Shown here piece by piece: positions 1 through 8,390 of a DNA stretch of 45,591 nt. Position 1 is the first letter of the stretch. Each line of letters begins with the position of its first letter. The stretch comes from Sphingobium sp. GTDB taxonomy: Bacteria > Pseudomonadota > Alphaproteobacteria > Sphingomonadales > Sphingomonadaceae. The notes under the pieces are model-generated. The model saw only the letters and a list, made by a program, of their open reading frames with translations, was not told the DNA's origin and did no database searches. The DNA is taken from assembly GCF_003248505.1 (NCBI RefSeq), contig NZ_QFOA01000021.1:1-45591 (forward strand), in the 5' to 3' direction. Made by a program: the position numbers and the translations under genes.

Positions 1-1086
1 GATCGCGACCTGTTCCAGCGACGCACCGCTGCGTTCGATCCCCTCGATCTCCTCACCGACGCGCCGCGCTTCTTCCGGCCCGTCCCACACGCCGACCACG
101 CGCACTTTTTCACCGACATCGATGTCGGTCCACAGCGTCTTGCCGAGCCGGTTGCCATTTTCCGTTATCACGCCGGACGCCGCCCCGAGGATATGGGGCG
201 TCGACCGGTAATTCTGTTCCAGCCGAATGGTAGCCGCGCCTGGAAAATCCTTTTCGAACCGCAGGATATTGGCGACCTCTGCGCCGCGCCATGAATAGAT
301 CGACTGGTCGTCGTCGCCGACACAGCAGATATTCTTGCGGTTCTGCGCCAGCAATCGCAGCCAAAGATACTGGCTGGAATTGGTATCCTGATATTCGTCC
401 ACCATGATGTAGCGGAATTTCTGCTGATATTGCTCCAGCACATCGCGATGCGTTTTCAAAATCGTCAGAACATGCAGCAGCAAGTCCCCGAAATCGCACG
501 CATTGACGTCACGCAACCGCGCTTGATAGGCGGCATAAAGCGCCTGGCCCCTGCCATGGGCATAGGCTTCCGCTTCTCCGGCCCCGACTTCCGCCGGTGT
601 CAGGCCCTTGTTCTTCCACTGGTCGATAAGCCCGGCAAGCTGCCGCGCGGGCCAGCGCTTCTCGTCGATCCCTTCGGCCTGGATCAATTGCTTCATCAAG
701 CGCAACTGGTCGTCGGTGTCGAGAATGGTGAAGTTGGATTGCAATCCCACCAGTTCGGCGTGACGGCGGAGCATCCTGGCCGCGATCGCGTGAAACGTGC
801 CGAGCCACGGCATCCCCTCCACCGCGTCGCCGATCATCGCGCCGACCCGCGCGCGCATCTCTCTTGCCGCCTTGTTAGTGAAGGTGACGGCCAGGATTTC
901 GGACGGCCACGCACGCCGCGTCGCGATCAAATGGGCCAGCCGCGCCGTCAGCGCAGCGGTCTTGCCCGTTCCGGCACCGGCAAGGACCAGCACCGGTCCT
1001 TCGGTGGTGAGCACCGCTTCCCGCTGCGGCGGATTGAGGCCATGAAGATAGGGCGGATCGTTGGGGGAAGAAGCAGGAAGCGTCAT
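1..1086 (-). CDS. uvrD: UvrD/PcrA-type ATP-dependent DNA helicase, N-terminal part (runs off the left edge)
   Basis: This is a superfamily 1A 3'-5' DNA helicase of the UvrD/PcrA/Rep kind, used in DNA repair and in clearing replication blocks. The 362 codons in the window start at an ATG at 1086 and stay open to the left edge, so the C-terminal half is missing. Seen in the sequence: a Q-motif region (LNPPQREAV, about residues 17-25), Walker A GAGTGKT (37-43), motif Ia TFTNKAA (68-74), Walker B DEYQDTN (230-236) and motif III GDDDQSIYSWRGA (about 258-269). This spans domains 1A and 1B and the start of 2A. The gene is divergent from the GFA-family gene, and no strong ribosome site is visible before its start. 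UvrD and PcrA cannot be separated from this half alone. Confidence 0.93.
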   Translation of the reverse strand, partial: MTLPASSPNDPPYLHGLNPPQREAVLTTEGPVLVLAGAGTGKTAALTARLAHLIATRRAWPSEILAVTFTNKAAREMRARVGAMIGDAVEGMPWLGTFHAIAARMLRRHAELVGLQSNFTILDTDDQLRLMKQLIQAEGIDEKRWPARQLAGLIDQWKNKGLTPAEVGAGEAEAYAHGRGQALYAAYQARLRDVNACDFGDLLLHVLTILKTHRDVLEQYQQKFRYIMVDEYQDTNSSQYLWLRLLAQNRKNICCVGDDDQSIYSWRGAEVANILRFEKDFPGAATIRLEQNYRSTPHILGAASGVITENGNRLGKTLWTDIDVGEKVRVVGVWDGPEEARRVGEEIEGIERSGASLEQVAI

Positions 1087-1189
1087 GGAGGACAACTAAG
1101 GTGAGCGTGAAGGATGAGCAAGGGTTCGTCCCTTGCAGCGGTCCTCCGATTATGAGAACAAAAGGGGAATCATGCAAGGGAGTAGAGAA

Positions 1190-1582
1190 ATGGTCACAGG
1201 CGGATGCCAATGTCGGGCAATACGGTACGAGGCGGAGGGCGAACCGGCGCATAGCGCGATTTGTCATTGTGCCGACTGCCGCGCCAGCGCCGGTGCGCCG
1301 ATGGTGGGATGGGCGCTGTTTCCTCAGGACGCGGTGACGATCAGGGGAACATCGGTACGTTACCGATCGTCGCAGCATGCGACCCGTCACTTTTGCGGCA
1401 CATGCGGCACCGGCCTGTTCTATACCAACGACACCATCTTCCCCGGTAGCATCGATATCCAGACCGGCACCCTGGACGATATCGAAGCGCTGCCGCCGCA
1501 AGCGCACATCCAGATGGCAGACGCGCCGTCATGGTGGACCAACCTCGATCGGTTGCCCCTGTTCGACCGTTATCCGGGATAA
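1190..1582 (+). CDS. GFA-family (glutathione-dependent formaldehyde-activating enzyme-like) zinc protein
   Basis: A protein of about 130 residues with the GFA/CENP-V fold signature: GGCQCRAIRY at the N-terminus, CHCADC in the middle and CGTCG further on. These supply the cysteines that bind structural and catalytic zinc in the family. Despite the family name, most members have no proven glutathione-formaldehyde activity, so the substrate is unknown. The ATG at 1190 is preferred because GGAG lies 7 bases upstream and GFA proteins usually begin just before the GGC motif. An ATG at 1172 behind AAAGGGG would add six residues. The gene stands alone, divergent from the helicase. Confidence 0.85.
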   Translation: MVTGGCQCRAIRYEAEGEPAHSAICHCADCRASAGAPMVGWALFPQDAVTIRGTSVRYRSSQHATRHFCGTCGTGLFYTNDTIFPGSIDIQTGTLDDIEALPPQAHIQMADAPSWWTNLDRLPLFDRYPG

Positions 1583-1716
1583 TTCCCCATGCATATTCGG
1601 TTCGACGCGGATGAAGGCCATTTGATCGTCGCCGTAAGGAACGGTGGCGAGCGCCCTCGGTTCTCCCCCTGCCCGAGCGGGCTTGCGGGGCGAAGAACAT
1701 AGGAAGGATGATCCCG

Positions 1717-2112
1717 ATGAATAAGATTTTTCTGGCCGGTGCCGCATTGCTGAGCTTTTCCGCCGTTTCCGGCGTCGCGATCGCTCAGGATATGGGCGCG
1801 CCCGCTGCGCAGCCTCCTGCCGGTGGTATGGCCGCTCCCGCGACGGATCCCGCAGCGCCGCCGCCGCCCGCCGATCCCAATGCCGGTCAGTCGACTGGCA
1901 CAGCGCCCACCGATCCGGGCATGGCATCTGCGCCTGCCGGCGCACCGAATGATCCCGCCGCGCCGATGGGATCGTCCGCCAGTCCGGGGATGAGCGGGGG
2001 AAACATGGCCCCGACTCCCACAGAAACGAAGAATTACCCCGTCTGCTCGAAGACAGTGCAGGACAGCTGCATCAATCGCGGCGACGCGGGTAAGATGCGC
2101 AAGCGCCGCTGA
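1717..2112 (+). CDS. Small exported Ala/Pro-rich protein of unknown function
   Basis: A 131-residue protein that I cannot assign to a function. It starts with a clear Sec signal peptide (MNKIF, a hydrophobic stretch, then a likely cut after AIAQ). A long low-complexity region rich in Ala, Pro, Gly and Met follows. It ends in a compact conserved-looking tail with two cysteines (YPVCSKTVQDSCINRG) and a basic terminus (KMRKRR). The two cysteines could form a disulfide in the periplasm. The ATG at 1717 is chosen over 1708 because GGAAGG abuts 1708 but sits about 9 bases before 1717. It converges with rsmD, with a hairpin between them. Confidence 0.7.
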   Translation: MNKIFLAGAALLSFSAVSGVAIAQDMGAPAAQPPAGGMAAPATDPAAPPPPADPNAGQSTGTAPTDPGMASAPAGAPNDPAAPMGSSASPGMSGGNMAPTPTETKNYPVCSKTVQDSCINRGDAGKMRKRR

Positions 2113-2156
2113 AGCGCCCCCAAGCCCAGCCTTTTCGCAAGGGAGGTGGGTTATGA

Positions 2157-2191
2157 AACAGGCCGTCCGGTTTTATGCCGGGCGGCTTGTT
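2157..2191 (-). terminator. Hairpin terminator between convergent genes (rsmD side)
   Basis: A stem of about 14 bp (2157-2170 pairing with 2178-2191, with G-T wobbles) closes a 7-base loop. It lies between the stop codons of the exported-protein gene and rsmD. On the minus strand the stem is followed by TTTCAT, so it suits termination of rluB-rsmD transcripts. It may also block read-through from the other side. Confidence 0.6.
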
Positions 2192-2202
2192 CATGTCCCG
2201 GT

Positions 2203-2742
2203 TCAGCTTTCCGCACGCAATAGCGTCAGCCGCGCCTTGCCCACGTCGCGCACCGTGTCCGCGACGAAGCCCTTGACCGCCACATCCTCTCCTCGATCGG
2301 TTTCGATGCTGATCCAACTGACAGGGCTGGTCCAACCCAGCCGCGCCATCTTGTCGAGCGCCACCTGTCCCGCGCCGGTTCCATAGGGGGGGTCCATGAA
2401 CAGAATGTCGAGCGGCTTCGTCGCGCTGCCCAGCGACAGCACACTGGTAGCCCGCACATCGGCCCGGATGCCAAGCGTTTCGCCGTTACGCCGGATGGCG
2501 TCGAGCGCAGCGCGATCCTGCTCCACGAACAGGCAGGAATCCGCGCCGCGCGACAGCGCTTCGAACCCCAGCGCGCCCGATCCTGCGAAAAAGTCGCCGA
2601 CGCTCAAACTCTCGAACGACCCGATACGGCTCAGCAGCATCGAAAACAGCGTCTCGCGCGTCCGGTCGGCTGTCGGTCGGGTAGCATCCCCCTTGGGCGC
2701 GACCAGCGTGCGGCCCCGCCAGTCGCCCGCGATGATCCTCAT
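2203..2742 (-). CDS. rsmD: 16S rRNA (guanine(966)-N(2))-methyltransferase RsmD
   Basis: A class I SAM-dependent methyltransferase that methylates the N2 position of G966 of 16S rRNA in the assembled small subunit. Visible features are the N-terminal MRIIAGDWRGR typical of RsmD, a TRPTADRTRE segment, SAM-binding motif DFFAGSGALG (50-59) and catalytic motif DPPY (117-120). The length of 179 residues is normal for the family. Its start overlaps the stop of rluB by 4 bases, so both RNA-modification genes are probably translationally coupled. Confidence 0.95.
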   Translation of the reverse strand: MRIIAGDWRGRTLVAPKGDATRPTADRTRETLFSMLLSRIGSFESLSVGDFFAGSGALGFEALSRGADSCLFVEQDRAALDAIRRNGETLGIRADVRATSVLSLGSATKPLDILFMDPPYGTGAGQVALDKMARLGWTSPVSWISIETDRGEDVAVKGFVADTVRDVGKARLTLLRAES

Positions 2743-3686
2743 TCCTTGGAGTCCTTGAGCGAGTTGCGGAAGACGATCAGATCGTGCTGGCGCACTTCCT
2801 CCACTGTGCCGACCGGCATGTCCCCCAGCGTGAAGGGGCCGTAGGCAGTGCGGATCAATCGGTTCACCTTAAGGTCCATATGCTCCAGCACGCGGCGGAC
2901 TTCGCGATTCTTGCCCTCGGTCAGTGTCATTTCGATCCACTGGTTTCGCCCGGTGCGCCGCTCCAGATTGGCCTCGATCCGTCCATAGCGGATGCCTTCG
3001 ATCTCGACCCCGTCGAACAGGTCCTCCAGTTGCTGCTGGCTGACTTCTCCGAACGCGCGTGCACGATAGGTGCGGGGCACGCCGGTCGAGGGCAATTCCA
3101 TCTGACGCTTGAACCCGCCGTCGGTGGTCAGCAGCAACAGCCCTTCGGTATTCATGTCGAGCCGCCCTATCGGCATCAGCCTTGGCAAACCCTCCGGCAG
3201 CCGGTCGTAGATGGTGGGACGCCCTGCCGGGTCGCGCTCGGTGGTGAGGCATCCGGTGGGTTTGTGAAACAGGAATAGCCGGGTTGGGGCAGGGGCCGCC
3301 ACCGCGATCCCATCGACGGTAACGCCGTGCAGGGACGGGAGCAGGGTCGCAGGGGTTTCGACCGCCACGCCGTCGAGTGCGATTCGTCCCTCCGCGATCA
3401 TCCGTTCGATTTCACGCCGGGATGCGACCCCGGCGCGCGCCAGGAGCTTGGCGATTCGCTGCGGCTCATCCTTTCCGCCCGCCGTCGCGGCGGCGCGGGC
3501 GGGGTGGGGATTGGATGGCGTCGCCGGCTTCGTCCGATTGCGCGGCCCACCGGGCGCGCCCTTCGATCCCCCAAAGCCTTCGCGGGAAGGCGGCTTCCTG
3601 CCGCCGCCATGGTCCGGGCGCACCGGACGGGATGGCCCCCCTGGCTTGCCCCGGCGGGGCGGTCCGGATTTCTTGGGCGGTTCCAC
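2739..3686 (-). CDS. rluB: Pseudouridine synthase, RluB/RsuA family
   Basis: An rRNA pseudouridine synthase of the RsuA/RluB/E/F family, most likely acting on 23S rRNA. A basic, Pro/Gly/Arg-rich leader is followed by an S4 RNA-binding domain (RIAKLLARAGVASRREIERM and onward). The catalytic domain carries GRLDMNTEGLLLLTTDG, which contains the active-site Asp. The GTG at 3686 is preferred because AGAGGA lies 6 bases upstream, giving 315 residues. The frame stays open to 3788, but that extension overlaps the likely promoter of the divergent response-regulator gene. The assignment as RluB rather than RluF or RsuA rests on length and the basic extension. Confidence 0.88.
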   Translation of the reverse strand: MEPPKKSGPPRRGKPGGPSRPVRPDHGGGRKPPSREGFGGSKGAPGGPRNRTKPATPSNPHPARAAATAGGKDEPQRIAKLLARAGVASRREIERMIAEGRIALDGVAVETPATLLPSLHGVTVDGIAVAAPAPTRLFLFHKPTGCLTTERDPAGRPTIYDRLPEGLPRLMPIGRLDMNTEGLLLLTTDGGFKRQMELPSTGVPRTYRARAFGEVSQQQLEDLFDGVEIEGIRYGRIEANLERRTGRNQWIEMTLTEGKNREVRRVLEHMDLKVNRLIRTAYGPFTLGDMPVGTVEEVRQHDLIVFRNSLKDSKE

Positions 3687-3859
3687 GGCAATTCCTCTTG
3701 TTGCGAACCGGCTCTTTCCCTTGCGTTCGAAAGGGCGGTATCGGCTAAATCGTGCTGCGCCAGCGCCCATATGAACGGTGTCAGGCACCGGATCGGCAAC
3801 CCGCTGGCGGGGCGCGGCGTTTCATCGGCTGCATGGCGGAATGAGGGCGGGGTTGGCAA

Positions 3860-4315
3860 ATGTTTTTAGGGTTGCGCAAACAGGAAGAGGGCGCAGCGCC
3901 ACGCAGGAGCATCCGCACCGTGCTCGTGGTCGAGGATGAGCCGCTGATCGCCTTCGACAATGAACACACGCTGGAGCAGGCCGGTTATCGCATCGCAGCA
4001 ACGGTGAACGATTACGACCATGCGGAGCGGGTGATCGACGGCGGCGGCGTCGATCTCGTCATTGCCGATATCGGCCTGTATGGCGATCGCAACGGTATGG
4101 ATGTCGCCCGCCATGCCGCAGCGCAGGCGCTTCCGGTCCTTTTCGTAACCGGACGGTGCCCCATCGACGCGCAGGCCATGGCGGTCGGATGCCTGGCAAA
4201 GCCCTACACCTCGCGCGATCTCGTCGCCGCGATCAAGGTCATCGACGCGGTGCTGCGCGGCACCCGGCGGCCCAGGATACCGCATGGGCTCACTTTATTC
4301 GGCCCCGCACGCTGA
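3860..4315 (+). CDS. Stand-alone response regulator receiver protein
   Basis: A CheY-like receiver domain of 151 residues with no output domain. Seen directly: an acidic pocket (VVEDEP, residues 23-28), phosphoacceptor Asp70 in IADIGLYG, the conserved Thr97 (FVTG) and Lys114 (CLAKPYT). The short basic N-terminal extension and the tail after residue 130 carry no recognised domain. It probably acts by protein-protein contact in a phosphorelay, but the partner kinase is not next to it. GGGG stands about 7 bases before the ATG. The AmpG-like gene follows after 41 bases. Confidence 0.87.
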   Translation: MFLGLRKQEEGAAPRRSIRTVLVVEDEPLIAFDNEHTLEQAGYRIAATVNDYDHAERVIDGGGVDLVIADIGLYGDRNGMDVARHAAAQALPVLFVTGRCPIDAQAMAVGCLAKPYTSRDLVAAIKVIDAVLRGTRRPRIPHGLTLFGPAR

Positions 4316-4356
4316 CGAACGCGATGGCGCTTGCGTGAAGGCAATGAGGGCATAAG

Positions 4357-5721
4357 GTGGCCCGGATCGGGGATTGGTCATCGGGGACGTATTTTTTCAT
4401 GACGGACGCCATTCAGGGACGCGGCAGTTGGCGGGACGCGGTGCGGCCCTATGTCGAAAAGGCACCGCTGGCCGCATTCTTCCTCGGCGTGTCTTCGGGT
4501 TTTCCCTATGCGATGATCGGCGCGACGCTGACCACGCGTCTCGCACAGGACGGCATCGACAAGAAGGCGGTGACGACCTTCACCCTCGCTTTCCTCGTCT
4601 ACAATCTCAAATGGTTATGGGCCTGGGTCGTCGATGGGGTGCGCTTGCCTGTGATCGGGCGGCTGGGCCAGCGCGTGTCGTGGCTGTTGCTGTCGGGCGT
4701 GCTCGTGATCCTGGCCGTCGCCAACCTGGCGCTGGTCGATCCTGCCTCCAGCCTGTTGCAGACCGCCTATGCCGCCGTGCTCGTCGGCATCGCGGGCGCG
4801 ACCTATGACATCGTGATCGACGCCTATCGGATCGAGATGCTCAAGCCCGAGCAACTCGGCATCGGGTCTGGCATGTCGCAATATGGCTGGCGGATCGGGT
4901 CGGTGGCCGCGGGCGCACTGGCTCTCGTGCTGGCTGCACGGATCGGGTGGCAGGGGGCCTATCTCGCCTGCGCCATGTTCGCCCTGCCCGCGATGCTGAC
5001 CGGCCTTTTCATGGGCGAGCCCGACCGGCGGCGCGACCCCGTTTCCCGGCGCGGCATGTCGGAAGTGTGGGCGTCCATTGCCGGCCCCCTGATGGAGTTT
5101 TTCCGCCGGCGCGGCGCATTCCTAGTGCTGCTCTTCATCCTTTTGCACAAGATCGGCGACACGCTTGCCAATCTCACCTTTCGCCTGTTGTTCGACGACA
5201 TGGGCTACACCAACGACGAAATCGCGATCTACGATGTCGGCATCGGTTTCTGGGCTTATCTCATCGGCATCTTCGTGGGCGGCATCCTCTATGCCCGCAT
5301 GGGGATGAAGCGGTCGGTCCTGTTCAGCCTGATCCTCATGGGCGTTTCGAACTTCAGTTTCGCGGCGCTGGCGGCGCTGGGCAAGAGCAATTGGGGCATG
5401 GCGGGCGCCATCGGGTTCGAGAATTTCGCAAGCGGCATCGGCGGTGTCACCGTCGTCGCTTATTTCTCGGCGCTGTGCGACCTGCGTTTCACCGCCGCGC
5501 AATATGCGCTGATCTCGGCTGCCGCCAGCATCGTGGGTCGCTTTCTTACAGGCACCACTGCGGGCGCGATGATCGAGCGGTTCGGCTATGTCGACTTCTA
5601 CCTGTTCACGACCGTGCTGGCGGTGCCGGGCATCCTGCTGTTCTGGCTGATGATGCGCGCCGGTCTGATCGACGCCAGCGTGGGAACGGCCGCGACGCAG
5701 GAGAGCGATCAACCCGCATAG
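4357..5721 (+). CDS. AmpG-like major facilitator permease
   Basis: A 12-helix inner-membrane transporter of the MFS, AmpG subgroup, whose best-known members import muropeptides (GlcNAc-anhydroMurNAc peptides) for cell-wall recycling. AmpG-like traits are FFLGVSSGFPYAMIG in the first helix, NLKWLWAWVVDG after helix 2 and the strongly conserved YDIVIDAYRIEML segment. The length of 454 residues fits. A GTG at 4357 has GAGGG 6 bases upstream; an in-frame ATG at 4399 is a possible shorter start. Alphaproteobacteria often carry several AmpG homologues, so muropeptide transport is likely but not certain. The last 13 bases overlap the convergent small gene. Confidence 0.85.
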   Translation: MARIGDWSSGTYFFMTDAIQGRGSWRDAVRPYVEKAPLAAFFLGVSSGFPYAMIGATLTTRLAQDGIDKKAVTTFTLAFLVYNLKWLWAWVVDGVRLPVIGRLGQRVSWLLLSGVLVILAVANLALVDPASSLLQTAYAAVLVGIAGATYDIVIDAYRIEMLKPEQLGIGSGMSQYGWRIGSVAAGALALVLAARIGWQGAYLACAMFALPAMLTGLFMGEPDRRRDPVSRRGMSEVWASIAGPLMEFFRRRGAFLVLLFILLHKIGDTLANLTFRLLFDDMGYTNDEIAIYDVGIGFWAYLIGIFVGGILYARMGMKRSVLFSLILMGVSNFSFAALAALGKSNWGMAGAIGFENFASGIGGVTVVAYFSALCDLRFTAAQYALISAAASIVGRFLTGTTAGAMIERFGYVDFYLFTTVLAVPGILLFWLMMRAGLIDASVGTAATQESDQPA

Positions 5722-6140
5722 ATGTCGAGTGGGCGGCCCAGGTCCGCATGCGCCTGCGCCACTGCCTGGAGGCAGGTCAGCGCGCCCAGTGCATGATCGT
5801 TGCCCAGAAGATCGCTGACATGGCCATACGCTCTGTCGGGATGCCGCAACGCGTCTCCGGTGGCCTGCATCATCCGCGCTTCGTCGGGGGTCATCCGCGC
5901 GCAACAGCAGGGCGCGACAAGGATCTTGCGGCTCGACGCGCGCGCCAGTTCCAGCATCATCGCCCGCATCAGGATCAGCGGTCTGCGATAGCTGCGACCG
6001 AATGCGCCCAGCATTGCATTGGCAGCATGTGCGTCGTTCACCCCCGCGCTTGCCATACGCCGCATGACGAACAGGAACAGTCGGTTGCCATAGCCCGCCG
6101 GCATGGGTCGGCTGAGGTCAAGAGGATCAATTTGCGCCAT
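5709..6140 (-). CDS. Conserved small protein, probably DUF6628 family
   Basis: A 143-residue protein of unknown function. It resembles the sphingomonad family I recall as DUF6628; this is from memory and was not searched. It has no signal peptide. The middle carries a striking VAPCCCARMTPDEARMM segment with three consecutive cysteines, flanked by Arg-rich helices and a C-terminal helix pair. The cysteine cluster could bind metal, but nothing proves it. The gene lies downstream of folC on the same strand and overlaps the end of the AmpG-like gene. Confidence 0.7.
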   Translation of the reverse strand: MAQIDPLDLSRPMPAGYGNRLFLFVMRRMASAGVNDAHAANAMLGAFGRSYRRPLILMRAMMLELARASSRKILVAPCCCARMTPDEARMMQATGDALRHPDRAYGHVSDLLGNDHALGALTCLQAVAQAHADLGRPLDIYAG

Positions 6141-6205
6141 CGAATCGCCTTCCGCATCTCATTGTCGAGACAGGATAGGCTAATGAGAATGAGTCGCAAG
6201 AAAAT

Positions 6206-7528
6206 TCAGCTCGGCCATTGCTCGTTTAGTCGCAGAACCTGCCCGGCAAGGTAGAGCGACCCGCCGATCAGAATCTTGGGAGATGCGCCAGTCATGTGGG
6301 CCAAGGCGGCGATGGCGGATTGCGGGTCGGGATGAGCGCTGTGCCCGATACCGTGCCGGTCCGCGATGGCGGCGAAGCGTTCGGCGGGGTGATGGTCGTG
6401 GCCGGGGACCGGCAGCACGTGAATATGCGCGACCTTGTTCATGAACGGCGCAAGGAAGCTGTCCACGTCCTTGTTCGCCAACATTCCCATGACGATATGG
6501 AGCTTGCCGCCTTCGAGTCTGTCCTGTGTGAAATAGGCAGCGATCGCTTCGCCCGCGCTCGCATTATGGCCACCGTCCAGCCACACCGTCGATCCCTGCG
6601 GCAGCGGCGCGATCAGTGGTCCTGTCTCCAGCCGCTGAAGCCGCGCGGGCCATTGCGCCCACAGCGGCGCGGCCTTCAGAGCCGCTTCGCTCACGTCAAT
6701 TGCATCCTGATGCCGCAGCATGGCGAAGGCGAGCGCGGCATTCTGCACTTGATGAGCGCCCGAAAGACGCGGCAGCGGCGTTTCCAGCCGCCCCAAAGCG
6801 TCGCGATAATATATCCGCTCGCGATAGGTGGCGGCGTCCCACGCCTCGCCCTGCGGGACCCAGCGCGCACTCGCTTCGTCCGCGACGCGTTGCACGACCT
6901 GCTCGACCGCCGCCTGGTGGCGCAGCGTCACCAGCGGTGCGCCACGCTTGGCGATTCCGGCTTTTTCCGCCGCGATCTGCCCGATGGTGTCGCCCAGGAA
7001 CGCCTGATGATCGATGCCGAGCTGAGCGATGCCGCAGGCCGCCGGATCGGTGACGACATTGGTTGCGTCGAGCCGTCCGCCAAGCCCGACCTCTATGATG
7101 CAGGCGTCGGCCTCCTGCTCGGCGAAGGCCAGGAAGGCTGCGGCTGTCGTCACTTCGAAGAAGCTGGCGTTGACCCCCTGCGCGATGTCGAGCACACGCT
7201 CCAGATAGCGCGCCAACGGCTCGTCGCCGATCAGCTGACCTGCGACCCGGATACGCTCGTTGAAGCGCACGAGATGCGGGGACGTGAAGACGTGGACCTG
7301 ACGCCCGTCCGCCTCCAGCGCGGCCCGCAGAAATGCGCATGTCGACCCTTTGCCGTTGGTGCCAGCGACATGAAACACCGGCGGCAGTGCGCGATGCGGA
7401 TCGCTCAGCCGTTCGAGCAACCGCGTGATCCGCTCCAGCCCCAGAATGTCCGCACCTGGGGACAGAGACCACAGCCGGTCGAGTTGCGCCTGTACCTGCG
7501 CGTCATCCGAAACGGCGTGATCGGCCAC
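6206..7528 (-). CDS. folC: Bifunctional dihydrofolate/folylpolyglutamate synthase
   Basis: A Mur-ligase-family enzyme that adds glutamate to dihydropteroate and to folates using ATP, in the cytoplasm. The ATP-binding loop HVAGTNGKGST (about 53-63), FTSPHLVRFNERI and EVGLGGRLDATNV are diagnostic. LDGGHNASAG marks the C-terminal ligase domain. Length 440 is normal. Translation begins at a GTG at 7528, only 10 bases after the accD stop, so it is the last gene of the trpF-trpB-trpA-accD-folC run, an order common in alphaproteobacteria. No clear Shine-Dalgarno is seen, which fits coupling to accD. Confidence 0.95.
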   Translation of the reverse strand: MADHAVSDDAQVQAQLDRLWSLSPGADILGLERITRLLERLSDPHRALPPVFHVAGTNGKGSTCAFLRAALEADGRQVHVFTSPHLVRFNERIRVAGQLIGDEPLARYLERVLDIAQGVNASFFEVTTAAAFLAFAEQEADACIIEVGLGGRLDATNVVTDPAACGIAQLGIDHQAFLGDTIGQIAAEKAGIAKRGAPLVTLRHQAAVEQVVQRVADEASARWVPQGEAWDAATYRERIYYRDALGRLETPLPRLSGAHQVQNAALAFAMLRHQDAIDVSEAALKAAPLWAQWPARLQRLETGPLIAPLPQGSTVWLDGGHNASAGEAIAAYFTQDRLEGGKLHIVMGMLANKDVDSFLAPFMNKVAHIHVLPVPGHDHHPAERFAAIADRHGIGHSAHPDPQSAIAALAHMTGASPKILIGGSLYLAGQVLRLNEQWPS

Positions 7529-7538
7529 GGCGGTTGCG

Positions 7539-8390
7539 TCAGGCGGCGGCGCGCGGGGTCAGGTAACCGATGACCCGTGCCAGCGTGTCGCGCAGCTCAT
7601 GCCGATGCACCACCATGTCGAGCATCCCGTGGTCGAGCAGATATTCGGCGCGCTGGAAACCTTCCGGCAGCTTCTCGCGGATCGTGCTTTCGATGACCCG
7701 CTGGCCGGCAAAACCGATCAGCGCATTGGGCTCTGCGATCTGGATATCGCCCAGCATCGCATAGCTCGCGGTGACCCCGCCGGTGGTGGGATCGGTCAGC
7801 ACGACGATATAGGGCAGCCCCGCCGCGTGCAGCTTCTGAATGGCGACCGTCGCGCGTGGCATTTGCATCAGCGACAGAATGCCCTCCTGCATTCGCGCGC
7901 CGCCTGCGGCCGTGAAGATCACATAGGGACATTTATGCGCGATGGCGTCGTTCACGCCTTGGATGAAGGCCGCGCCGACGCTCATCCCCATCGATCCGCC
8001 CATGAAGGCGAAATTCTGGACGCCCATGACTACCGGCACGTCGTCGATCGCGCCGCGCGCGTTGATAAGCGCGTCCTGATCGCCGGTCGATTGCCGCGCG
8101 GCCTTGATCCGGTCGGGGTAGCGCTTGGTATCGCGGAACTTGAGCGGATCTTCCTGCACCTGCGGCGTGGGCAGCAGGACGAATCCCGCGTCCAGGGTCT
8201 GTTCGAACCGATCCATCGGCCCGATCCGGCCATGATGGCCGCATCGCGGGCAGACGGAAAGATTTTCTTCCCACTCCTTGATGAAGACCATTTCGCCGCA
8301 GGACGGGCATTTGTGCCATAGCGTCTCGGCGCTGGTTTCCTTCTTGGGGATGAAAGGGATGGCGTTGCGAACGCGGTTGATCCAGCTCAT
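7539..8390 (-). CDS. accD: Acetyl-CoA carboxylase carboxyltransferase subunit beta
   Basis: The beta subunit of the carboxyltransferase that makes malonyl-CoA for fatty-acid synthesis, working as a tetramer with AccA. The N-terminal zinc ribbon has four cysteines (C28, C31, C47, C50 in CPSC...CPRC). The crotonase-fold body includes FTAAGGARMQEG and DPTTGGVTASYA. The ATG at 8390 overlaps the trpA stop (ATGA). The same frame stays open up to 9422, but that part is a shadow of trpA and trpB. The protein is 283 residues, the usual size. Confidence 0.97.
   Translation of the reverse strand: MSWINRVRNAIPFIPKKETSAETLWHKCPSCGEMVFIKEWEENLSVCPRCGHHGRIGPMDRFEQTLDAGFVLLPTPQVQEDPLKFRDTKRYPDRIKAARQSTGDQDALINARGAIDDVPVVMGVQNFAFMGGSMGMSVGAAFIQGVNDAIAHKCPYVIFTAAGGARMQEGILSLMQMPRATVAIQKLHAAGLPYIVVLTDPTTGGVTASYAMLGDIQIAEPNALIGFAGQRVIESTIREKLPEGFQRAEYLLDHGMLDMVVHRHELRDTLARVIGYLTPRAAA

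Noticed and set aside
6170..6200. AATGAGAATGAGT upstream of the small DUF gene as a Fur-type box
   Set aside because: Only one half resembles a Fur or iron-box consensus (TGAGAAT); the other half does not match, so no call is made.
4947..6254. 435-codon plus-strand frame
   Set aside because: It overlaps the AmpG-like gene in another frame and then the small minus-strand gene; its His/Arg-rich product has no domain.
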